Shown: one piece after another, positions 22,127-30,955 of the stretch
Layout: each line of letters begins with the position of its first letter
How positions within the stretch are numbered: the stretch's first letter is position 1
Assembly (NCBI GenBank): GCA_020064725.1
Contig: JAGTWJ010000019.1
Location: 1,426,001 to 1,490,000 of the forward strand
DNA length: 64,000 nucleotides
DNA from: Drechslerella dactyloides
Lineage: Eukaryota > Ascomycota > Orbiliomycetes > Orbiliales > Orbiliaceae
Direction of reading: 5' to 3'
Notes under the pieces: generated by a model
What the model saw: the letters and a program-made list of their open reading frames with translations, nothing else
What the model was told of the DNA's origin: nothing
Databases searched by the model: none
Position numbers and translations under genes: made by a program

Positions 22127-23645
22127 GGCCGTGGACAGCGAGGGCCACTTGCTGGAGGCCTGGTACGTGCTCAGCGTCGGTTCATCGTATCCTTGAGACG
22201 CGGAACTTCGACTCGTGATCGTCAGGAGCGTGCCAGCTGTGCGAGCCGGAGAGCGAGAAGGGTGAAGGCTCTCTGCTTGGGAGAGGAATGGTAGAAGGAG
22301 ATGGTGAGTGGCCAGCCGGTCGATGCAGCTCGATTTGATTGGATTCGATGCAGAGGACAGGAGAGCAGCTCTCTCACATCTCGAATAATGCCCCAGAACG
22401 GCAGTCAAATTGGTGTTTTCGGCGCACGCGTCGTCGTTGCAGGTAAACAACGCCCGCCAAGCAACCGCCGCCCAAAAGCAGCCCGCAACGCAGCCGGCTG
22501 GGCACACGAGACCGCAGCAAATTGAACCCCGCCATTGCATCAAAGCGCCCCCACGCTCATCTCATCGCGATGGCATCTCCACTGAAGAATTAACCATGCA
22601 GCTCAGTGTCGGCATTTTGAGCGGGGAATGCATGCCAAACAGGTGGGCCGTTCCATCCGCCCCAATCTCTTAGCCTTCTTCTATAAAATTGCATTGATGC
22701 TCATCGTCCGGATTTGGCCCGCAATGTCTACAGGGTCGGCCATCGGTACGCTAGTGCACCGCTCAACCTTCTTCACATGCGCACAGCTATCAAGCTAACT
22801 AATAATGCACAGACGCTGCCACCTTGAACCTCGTCAGATATCTCAGTGCCACAAGACTCGAGAGTGCCAGTGCCAGTTTCAGCTCACCAAAGTCACACCT
22901 GACAAACACAATATTGCATGTCGAACATGAAGACGATTTTATGCTCGAGATCGCCAGGCACCTGTCTATAAAAGTCGAGAAGCTACGGGCAATCCGTGGG
23001 ACGGAGCAGCATGAAGAGCTCCAGGGTGCGAAACGCTGTTCTAGGCAGGGCGAATAAGGCCTTCGCCCGACGCTGAGACCCCTGCTCCATATAGCTCTAG
23101 CCGACGTCGCGTTTGTACGAGCCCCTCCTGATGTATTGTCTAGGAGAGATTCCGGATGGCGCAGCCAGGGTACAAGAGGCCTGAAACGGCCTGTCAGCGT
23201 GAACTCGCAGATTTACCGGGCCAGGCCGATGCGGCAGAGTCGAGCCGACCGGGGCTCGGGCACATGCAAGCGCATCCACATGCAGCAACATCTCGTGCGG
23301 CGACATGGTCAAGTCGGCGATAACGGGCAGGTGAAAATTTACGCCCATCTGAACGAGCGTTTTTTCTAGCCCGCCGATTACTCTTCGTCAAGAACGCAAT
23401 TTACCGCCCGATGCGACTCTGCATATAAGCTCCGATTCCCCACGTTTCCTATCGCAGCTTCCCCGGCCGTCCTTTTCCTGCGCAAAACCTCTTGACCACG
23501 CGCCAAAATTGGATCTTATCGCCTACGTTGCAACATCAACAACACCGTCCGGCCCACAGAAAACGACACACTCTCCTTTATCTGCCACCGTCGCCACACA
23601 CATCGCAACTTATAGTAGAGAGTATCGCATCACCACACCGCAGAA
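22127..23645. other. Divergent promoter region of DNA2 and the mitochondrial carrier
   Basis: About 1.5 kb between two gene starts pointing away from each other. Several short open frames (for example 22824-23057) lack recognisable content. An ACGCGT box is at 22426-22431. The stretch just before 23646 is C/A-rich, as in fungal leaders. Confidence 0.5.
22426..22431. promoter_or_regulatory. ACGCGT (MCB-type) box upstream of DNA2
   Basis: ACGCGT sits 300 bp upstream of the DNA2 ATG, matching the box upstream of RAD51. It fits S-phase expression of a replication nuclease, but a single hexamer is weak evidence. Confidence 0.3.
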
Positions 23646-24655
23646 ATGTCGTCGGAAAAGAAGCCGCTCCCTTTCATCTACAACTTCGCCGCCGGCGCCG
23701 TCGCCGGCGTCTCCGAAATCCTGGTCATGTACCCCCTCGATGTCGTCAAGACCCGGATACAGCTGCAAGTCGGCGGCGCAACAGCAGGAGGTGACGCCTA
23801 TACCGGCACGCTCGACTGCTTCCGCAAGATCATCAAGAACGAGGGCTTCGGCCGGCTGTACCGCGGCATCACCGCCCCGATCCTGATGGAGGCGCCCAAG
23901 CGCGCTACCAAGTTCGCCGCGAACGATTATTGGGGCAAGGTCTACCGCGATGCTTTCGGTGTGGAAAAGATGAACCAGCCGCTTGCTATTCTCACCGGTG
24001 CCACCGCCGGTGTCAGCGAGTCCTTCGTCGTCGTCCCGTTCGAGTTGATCAAGATCCGATTACAAGACCGCGCTTCGGCGGGTAAATACAACGGCATGGT
24101 CGACTGCTTCGTCAAGCTGGTTAAAGCGGAAGGTCCGCTCGCTCTGTACAACGGCCTGGAGAGCACGATGTGGAGGCATCTGGTGTGGAACGCCGGTTAC
24201 TTTGGCGTCATCTACCAGGCCAGGGCGCTGCTACCAAAGGCGGAAACGAAGCAGTCGCAGATGGCGAACGACGTGATCGCCGGTGCCCTTGGTGGAACCG
24301 CGGGTACAATCTTGAACACTCCGTACGTACCACACAACCCCCATTATCCGCTTCCTATCGTGAATCAGCAGATGCTAACGCCGGATATCCTATTAGTTTC
24401 GACGTCGTCAAATCCCGCATCCAGAACACCGTCAGAGTCAAGGGTCAGGTCCCCAAGTACAACTGGACAGTGCCATCGCTCGCCATCGTCGCCCGGGAAG
24501 AAGGTTTCGCGGCCCTCTACAAGGGCTTCCTACCAAAGGTGCTCCGTCTCGGGCCCGGCGGCGGTATCCTCCTCGTCGTCTACACCGGCGTCATCGAGTT
24601 TTTCGAGAAGGCGCGCGCGAAGGCTCAGGAAGCCGTCACGACCAGCGCCTCATAG
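23646..24655 (+). CDS. ODC1: Mitochondrial 2-oxodicarboxylate carrier
   Basis: Two exons (23646-24322 and 24397-24655) give 311 residues, the standard length for a mitochondrial carrier. Three repeated modules are visible, each with its signature: PLDVVKTR, PFELIKIR and PFDVVKSR. The opening PFIYNFAAGAVAGVSEILVM is characteristic of the Odc1/Odc2 branch, which exchanges 2-oxoadipate and 2-oxoglutarate across the inner mitochondrial membrane and so links to lysine metabolism. Each module is followed by the usual GxxxLYxG-type loop (FGRLYRGI, LALYNGL, FAALYKGF). The intron (GTACGT to TTAG, branch GCTAAC) interrupts the third signature codon. Yeast has two paralogues, so the ODC1 symbol stands for the family. 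Confidence 0.92.
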
Positions 24656-25089
24656 AGTTATAGAACATCTACCCGCCTGCCTAGTTGAACATTTCTTCGA
24701 TCGATTAATCTATCTATTCCTTTCTCTCTTACTTTCTTTATATACCCATTTTCGCTTGTCACGTGCACATAGAAGGGGTATCAGTATATACGGCGTATGC
24801 GCATGTACCGTCATCTAGAATATACCGGCTCGCAGGCCTTATAATATTGTTAACTATTCATGTACAAGTTTGCGCACTTTTCATCCTGTACATACCTTGT
24901 TTCATGATTCGTTCAGTATAGACTAGTAACTGCCGCCAGCTAATACTATCATACATCACAAAACTACTTTTCAAATCCCTGTCCCTTAGCCTTCACGCCG
25001 CGCATAAGTAAGTATGATCTAGATATATATGTACCAGTCGCTATCCGAATCGCCCATCCATCGCTAAGCACCCGTGCAAGCCCAGCTTC
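24656..25089. other. Convergent 3' flanks of carrier and ankyrin genes
   Basis: About 430 bp, T-rich, containing the likely terminators of both neighbours. No gene seen. Confidence 0.5.
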
Positions 25090-25788
25090 TCAGTCGTCCT
25101 CTCGTGCTCTCACGTTCCGCTCCTCGGGCTCCAGGACATGCTTGTGCACGGCCTCCGTTACTAGCTGTCGCAGCTCTTCCTGTGTGAAGTCCTGCGGGTT
25201 CGCGGCCAGCTCCTCGATCCTCTGCTTGAATTCCTGGTCGATGGGCTGTAGCTCCGCCACCGCCTCGTCCATCGAGCGCACTTGTACCGCGATTCCCGGC
25301 GGCGGCGAGCCGGGTTCTGTATTTATCGGCCGCGTCGTCTCCTTGTCGCTTAACGAGCGGAGATATGCGACGACGAGGGGATACTGGTCATCTTCTTCTA
25401 TCGATTCCGTAGCCTGCATTCCACCATAACCACAGTCCACCAATCAGTCGTAGCGTTAAAAAGAGAATAGAAGGCTCAATCGTACCGTCAGCCCGCTCTC
25501 ATTCGTAAGCGTCCAGTCGGCACCCAACTCCTCGACAAGACACCTCGCAACCTCCACGCTCTCCGCCGTGAACAGCGGCGTGTCGCCATCGCCATCCCGA
25601 ATGTTGGCGTTACCGCCGTGTTCGTTGACGAGCGTGCGCAGCAGGTCCAGGTGGCCGTAGGAGGCCGCTGCGTGGATTGGCGTGTACCCGTTTTCGTCTC
25701 TGGCGTTGACGAGCGTCGGGTCCGTGGCGAGGTAGGCGAGGACTTGCGAGGTCTGGCCGTCCGAGGCTGCGATCCAGATGTTGGACAT
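25090..25788 (-). CDS. Ankyrin-repeat protein of the YCR051W type
   Basis: Two exons (25788-25486 and 25413-25090) give 208 residues. It opens NIWIAASDGQTSQVLAYL and then shows ankyrin repeats (ENGYTPIHAAASYGHLDLLR, GDGDTPLFTAESVEVARCLV and a third starting GADWTLTNESGLT). The tail is acidic and helical (FTQEELRQLVTEAVHKHVLE). The layout and the opening resemble the small two-to-three-repeat ankyrin proteins represented by yeast YCR051W, whose function is unknown. There is no signal peptide or membrane segment, so it is probably cytosolic or nuclear. A perfect 16-bp palindrome lies 83 bp upstream of the start (see the promoter entry). Confidence 0.82.
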
Positions 25789-26575
25789 GGTGGGTATATA
25801 TCGTGGGGTCGATTTGGTGGTGGTGGTGGGGGTGTGGTGGGATGCCAAGGCGTGAGCGTTTCGCAGAATTTGGTCTCGCGAGACCAGAATTTGGGTAAAT
25901 TGCGACAACACGGCTGTCCGTGATATTCTGTATGACTTCAACGAAGCACCGTGCCTTACGCCGGGTGTCCTGACGCATGGTAAGCTTAATAAACCAATCT
26001 GCTTGTACGCATGTTTATTGCTAATGGCAGTTGTCTAACTTGCCTGAGTATAGCTTTAGGAGTAATCAGAGCTCTCGGGGCGATTTTTGTGGGATATTCA
26101 ATAGGGCATCGGTGAGTATTTGCCATTGTTTTTATTAGAACTGGCCTAGAGAGCCGATGTAATTACCTATTGAAAGGCTGATAAGTGGAGACCACTCTTT
26201 GCTAGAATCCTTCTCGATACGATGCAAAAGCTTTCAATCGCTGTAGCGCCATCCCCTACTAGTATACTCACATCTAGAGCTATCCGCGGAATTAAAACAG
26301 ATATGTGGAGAGTACGGAACTGGAACCCAAGAATCAAAAATCCATAACTGTTGAAGTAGACCTAAACACCTCCGGAATCAATCGATTATCCGATCGATAA
26401 CGTCTAAGAATTCGAAAACCAACGAATAGCTAATAGTATCCGCTCACAGACCATATACGCCCAGTGCGCATTATGAAACAGAACCCCAGAATTGATCCAA
26501 CGAAAAAGAAACTCCAAGTAGTAGTACCGCACTATCAGTGCTATTGTAACGCAACGCCTGAACCGTATCGAAGAA
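25789..26575. other. Intergenic upstream of ankyrin gene
   Basis: About 790 bp between two minus-strand genes. It holds the ankyrin promoter with the palindrome at 25871-25886, then AT-rich sequence to the stop of the hydrolase gene. Confidence 0.5.
25871..25886. promoter_or_regulatory. Perfect 16-bp palindrome in ankyrin-gene promoter
   Basis: TGGTCTCGCGAGACCA reads the same on both strands and lies 83 bp upstream of the ankyrin-protein ATG. Its position and symmetry suggest a dimeric transcription-factor site. Related arms recur at 27787-27803 and in the element at 54395-54906. Confidence 0.4.
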
Positions 26576-27406
26576 CTAAAGGGGGGATTCCGGCAATGAC
26601 ACCCCCGGTGAGTACGCGTGCGTAATAGCCTGAATGAAAGTCGCCATCTCATCGAGAGCTTCCGGTTCCTTGAACCAATGCCCAGATCCGCCCGCGCCTA
26701 CATATCGTAGCGTCGTGATCTCGTACTTCATTCCCTGGAGAATAGTCTTCACCTCCTCCGCCAGAGAGACATCGACAACTGCATCGTCTTGGCCGTGACC
26801 CAAGAGAACTTTGGTAGGATGGGTGTCGTAGTAGATAGCGTTAGGGTCGGAGATATAAGCAGAGACCCGGGGGGCACTGTTGAGTCTGTTCTGGAGCCAC
26901 TCCTGAGCGGCAGTCAATTCCGTCATGTCCTTTAACACCCCCCGAAAGGGCATCCAGCCGCCGTATCCGATGAAACCTCGAAATGAATTGGAAGGTTCTT
27001 GCAGCAGGAGCAGAAGCAAAGCGAGGGCTGCACCCTGGTCATAGCCAGCTAAGATCATTCTGGTCGCCCGTCCACCCACTTTCACCAGCTCATCGTGCAA
27101 CAGCGGGCGCAGGTGGGCAACCGATTCTCGCAATCCAGGACGTTGCAGATGCTCCTTTTCGGAGGGATCTTCAAGAGAGTAGACGTCGAACCACTGATTT
27201 AACTTGTCTCTGAATTGGGTGGAATATATTCGCTTGCAGCTCGGGAAAACCCATCTGAAGGTCGGGAATCGCGAGAAGATGTTGAGGAGTGGGAACTTCG
27301 TGAGCTCAACTTGCCCTAATGAATCGGCGAAATCCTTGCCGCAACTGCTTGAACCATGGAGAAAGATGACGGTATGAGTATGGGGGGCCTGTTGACTCGA
27401 CGACAT
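26576..27406 (-). CDS. Acyl-protein-thioesterase-like hydrolase lacking the nucleophile serine
   Basis: A single uninterrupted exon encodes 276 residues. It has the phospholipase/carboxylesterase (APT/LysoPLA II) layout: a beta-strand and oxyanion turn VIFLHGSSSCGKDF near residues 13-26, a nucleophile elbow LAGYDQGAALAL at about 119-130, the acid loop LLGHGQDDAVVD near 201-212 and the histidine in GSGHWFKEP at 243. In catalytic members the elbow is GFSQG. Here the central residue is Asp (D123), so the usual Ser-Asp-His triad is incomplete. The gene is otherwise intact and the frame is clean, so it looks like a functional gene that has lost or changed its chemistry. The family normally removes acyl groups from proteins or lysophospholipids; that activity should not be assumed here. 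The likely location is cytosolic, as no signal peptide is seen. Confidence 0.75.
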   Translation of the reverse strand: MSSSQQAPHTHTVIFLHGSSSCGKDFADSLGQVELTKFPLLNIFSRFPTFRWVFPSCKRIYSTQFRDKLNQWFDVYSLEDPSEKEHLQRPGLRESVAHLRPLLHDELVKVGGRATRMILAGYDQGAALALLLLLLQEPSNSFRGFIGYGGWMPFRGVLKDMTELTAAQEWLQNRLNSAPRVSAYISDPNAIYYDTHPTKVLLGHGQDDAVVDVSLAEEVKTILQGMKYEITTLRYVGAGGSGHWFKEPEALDEMATFIQAITHAYSPGVSLPESPL

Positions 27407-27965
27407 GTGGTGCGGGATACACTGTAGTATCCATTTTGTATATGGATCTGCGGCTCGTGGTTTTTGAATCGAAGTATGGTGTTGAAACTTTGTAGGATGA
27501 AACTAGGATGAATTCTTGCGGGGTGAAGTTAGATGGATGGTTGCAGCATGAGGTTATGCCCGAGCAGTTAGCTGGGGATATCCCGCCTTATATACACCAA
27601 TTCTGCGGGAGATGTCGCATTATCGGGGTGTTTTTGCGAGCCCGTGTAGGCCGTGTGATACGCAACTGGCACCGGCAACAGGGCGGACTTCTGGTGGATA
27701 TACATAACGTGCTCGTGCGGATCATTGGACTGAGAAGGCCCGCGATCCCGTTGGCCACTCGGTTTGAGGCTGATTTCGCAGAGGTTTTGGTCTACGAGAC
27801 CAATATCTGCACGCTGGTCAGCCTCTCGAGCGTCTTTCCACATTGATACACAACATGACTACACAGTCGTACTTATAATACTTATATTTTTCAATTCAGT
27901 ACCTATTTACAATTGGTCTTTTGGGTATTATACATCGGTATCTACAGTACATGATCTCGGTTAAA
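27407..27965. other. Intergenic upstream of hydrolase gene
   Basis: About 560 bp between two minus-strand genes. The hydrolase promoter lies here, with an inverted repeat TTGGTCT-ACG-AGACCAA at 27787-27803, 381 bp upstream of its ATG. Confidence 0.5.
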
Positions 27966-29224
27966 TCATCTATCGGTACGGAGGAAATGACTCAAGATCC
28001 CATCATTACTGGCGCCGGTCCAACCGTGCGTCGCAGCTATCGAACGCAGATTGGCCATATCTTGTTTATGTCCAGGTATTCTAGAGTATTTTGCTTGTCG
28101 TCCTTTCGAGAGCTTCTGCGGCGGCGCAGTGGCAACTTCTTCGCTCCCGCTTAGAACTGGTGTCGCCTCCGTTGTTCTTCTCGACGTTCCCTCGTCACCT
28201 GCGAGTAGTATCTCTTCCGATATCTGTATTGTTCCAGATCCGCCGGGGTCCTGAGGCGTCTGGCTTGACTTCAGTTCCTTCCTTTTCTGCTTCGCTTCAC
28301 TCAGTAGTCGCTTCCTCTCCTTCTCGTGCTCTTTGATCTGTTCAAGACACTCGCCAGATCGATTATATGCCTTGACGACCTGCTCGAATATCTGGCCCTG
28401 CAGCGTAGCCTTCGCCTGCTTGAAGACCGTCGCCCATCGTACGCCGTCGTCTGGATTCTGCCTCCGCCAATGAGTCGTTGAATTAGATCTGACTTGCGCC
28501 TCAAACACGTCTTCCCAGATCGCATAGTCCAGGTACAGATGCAGATCGTCCAGCCGTTCCTCCCGTTTGACCCGCTGTTGCATCCGCTTGTGCAGTAGAC
28601 CTGTCAACCCGATGTTCTGCTTGGTGCCTGTGTACCGTATAAATGGCATGACGTTGCCAGCTACTAGTGTTGCCTTATGACGGTACTTCGGTGGAAGATC
28701 TTGAAGGTATGGACTGATGGATTTGACGGGCTTGGGCTTCGCTGTTGGCTGGACGGTGATTCTCTCGGCTTGCATTCGCCTGAGGGGCTTCGTTCCTTTC
28801 TGCTGATAGAGATCCATGAAGGCGGTTATCTTGGCGACGGCGGCCGGGTTTGGTGGCTGCTGGGTTGCGTCGCGAAGGCACCGCTCTCCCATGTATGCGA
28901 CCTTCAGGGCATCTCGGATCTGTGAAACTTTGAAGTCGCGGCCGGTGAACTTTCTGAATTCCTTAGTGATTGTCCTTTTCAGTTTTTGACGGATGTTGGT
29001 GGCCGTTTTATCGACCGTTTTGTCGACGGGCGCCAACTGCGGCTCAGGTCCCGCAATTGTAACATTCTGTGAATGTTTGAGAAGTCGGCGATACAAGGCG
29101 AGGCCTGTGGTATGAGGATTGTTAGCGAGCAGGCGTTAGCAGTTAGAGAGAAGGCGGACTTGCATGCTGCGCGATGAGCTACATTCCGAGACAGGACCGC
29201 AGTCTTAACCTTCGAGCAGACCAT
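27966..29224 (-). CDS. LYR-motif (Complex1_LYR-like) protein
   Basis: Two exons (29224-29164 and 29104-27966) give 399 residues, but only if the intron uses a GC donor (GCAAGT, acceptor CACAG). With it, the start joins AACLALYRRLLKHSQNV, which carries the L-Y-R motif followed by KEFRKFTGRDFKVSQIRDAL and VAYMGERCLRD, as in LYR proteins. Small members of this family bind the mitochondrial acyl carrier protein and serve as assembly factors or subunits of respiratory complexes. This one is much longer, with an extra C-terminal region of about 300 residues containing a basic coiled-coil stretch (KEHEKERKRLLSEAKQKRKEL) and a conserved-looking basic end. Mitochondrial location is likely by family but no clear presequence is visible. 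The specific partner is unknown. Confidence 0.68.
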
Positions 29225-29811
29225 CTAACGACGCTGGCGGACCCTGTGGCTTATGGCGGGGTTGTTCTGAACATTTCTCGGAGAAAGTCTCTTCTCGACT
29301 GTCGATGAGGTTTCTGCGTTGGAGTTCTCAGAGAACCTTGCATGTGGCCAAGACAGAGCCGCAAAAGTTGGCGATACGCGACAGCTAAACTCTATGCACA
29401 GTCCATCACCTAACTCGATATGGAATCCACCCGGAAACCCGGAAAGTTTTCGAGTAGTCGCGATACGAGGAGACCCTGAGACTACGAGAAGACGACAGTT
29501 TCCATTCGATCACTATGATGCAATGCAGGTGGTGGTGATATGCAAAGTAATTTCATTACATCGTCGCGCATGCATGCGTAAAGGTCTGGCAAGATATCTT
29601 TGGTCCAAACAAAATATGAACGAAACGCCAAAAACACCCTCTTTCGAGCACTGTTATCGTCGGAATGTCAACTGTATATCGCGTCAACCATATATGCTCT
29701 TCTCTTCTCAACTCGTTCTAAGCTGGGGATGAGTGAAATTCGATCTTGGGTTTGTAGAAAGGACTCTGTGTTCTTCTATCGGATCACGGTAGCGACGCAT
29801 GAGTAGCGCGT
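29225..29811. other. Intergenic between LYR gene and MMS2
   Basis: About 590 bp holding the LYR-gene promoter and MMS2 3' flank. A perfect 12-bp palindrome CGCATGCATGCG is at 29567-29578. A plus-strand open frame here (29319-29732) has no recognisable features. Confidence 0.5.
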
Positions 29812-30528
29812 TTAGAAAGTGGTCCCCTCAGGTGGCTGGGGCAGCTTCTTGTTTGCTGGCGAAGCCATAGACCTGTGGGCAGTCGGCGCTAACGTGTTAA
29901 TGGGCGCTCAGGATGCTCGGTGAGGGGTTTACTGGGTAAAGCACTGTACCTTCGCAACTCAAGAAGAACGGTTTCCATCGTGAACTCGCGCTTCCAGCCC
30001 GAAAGACATGACAATTTGGCCGGGTCAACCTAGTGCCAAAATTCCGTCAACATCGGAAACAGCTACGCCAATTTGTGCGACATGTCAGAGAGAGCCGTAC
30101 CCTTCCAGTTGTCCCGTCCACGCACGGGAGATGGATTCGGGATATGAACTGAACGGTCGGCGGCACGTCCGGGTAGTTCTCCCCGCAGTTGAGCTTCAGG
30201 CTGTAGATCCGATTTTCATGGGCACTCTGCGCCGAGAGAGATATTGGCTGTTAGGAACATCCAACGGTAGGGCAGCAAAAGCGGGGGAGCGGTATCTGCC
30301 ATACGTGAGGGGGTCCGAGGATGGTGCCGTTCCAGTCCGACATCATGATATCGTTCCCGTCTGCGAGACCGAGAGAGCAGGCATCTGACGTAGATAAACA
30401 ATAACGTGTTAATTCTCCGAAGACCGCTGTCCGTGCTTGGGTATGATGGTAGCCATACCGGATCCTTGACCCTTCTCGCCTTTCTCAAGCTCTTCGAGCA
30501 GCCGGAAGTTTCTCGGGACCTTGGCCAT
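29812..30528 (-). CDS. MMS2: Ubiquitin E2 variant MMS2
   Basis: Five short exons (30528-30459, 30384-30305, 30226-30101, 30029-29950, 29872-29812) splice to 138 residues, matching the usual 137-145. No single open frame shows this gene. The hand-spliced protein starts MAKVPRNFRLLEELEKGEKG, then has MMSDWNGTILGPPHS, HENRIYSLKLNCGENYPDVP, PTVQFISRI and KREFTMETVLLELRR, all typical of Mms2/Uev1. UEV proteins have an E2 fold but lack the catalytic cysteine. They pair with Ubc13 to build K63-linked ubiquitin chains, for example on PCNA in error-free damage tolerance. It is divergent from MON2 across a 427-bp shared promoter. Confidence 0.93.
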
Positions 30529-30955
30529 AGTTGCAGCCCGGAATGATACGAGTCAAGAGATACTGTGATCGTGCAAGAGCGTGTCTCCGAGGAGCTAACG
30601 TGATAGACTGGTGGGCAAGTGGTGTACTGAGGCTGGAGTGTCGTCGGAGACCCGCTGAATGCCCAGAATGATGGACAGGGCTTTGCTCGCGTGGTGGGGC
30701 GGCGGCTTAAAAGCCTAAATTGCGGCCACCACACCCATTAGCTGCTTCCTAGGCGTCATGAACGCGCAGCGTCACGCTCCTGTTTATCTTTGTCAGTCTA
30801 CAGCATCCGCCCGACGCCGACTGGAAGCGATACTTGCAAACATAATGCCGGAATAAGAGCCCGATTGCGACCTCGACCCTTAGAACTGAGTAGCGCCCTG
30901 CAGACAGCTGGGTGGAAGAGGCAACGGGCGTGCCAGCCCCCAGACCTGGATCGCG
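30529..30955. promoter_or_regulatory. Shared divergent promoter of MMS2 and MON2
   Basis: 427 bp separate the two ATGs, which face away from each other, so both promoters must lie here. No specific factor site is recognised. Confidence 0.55.
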
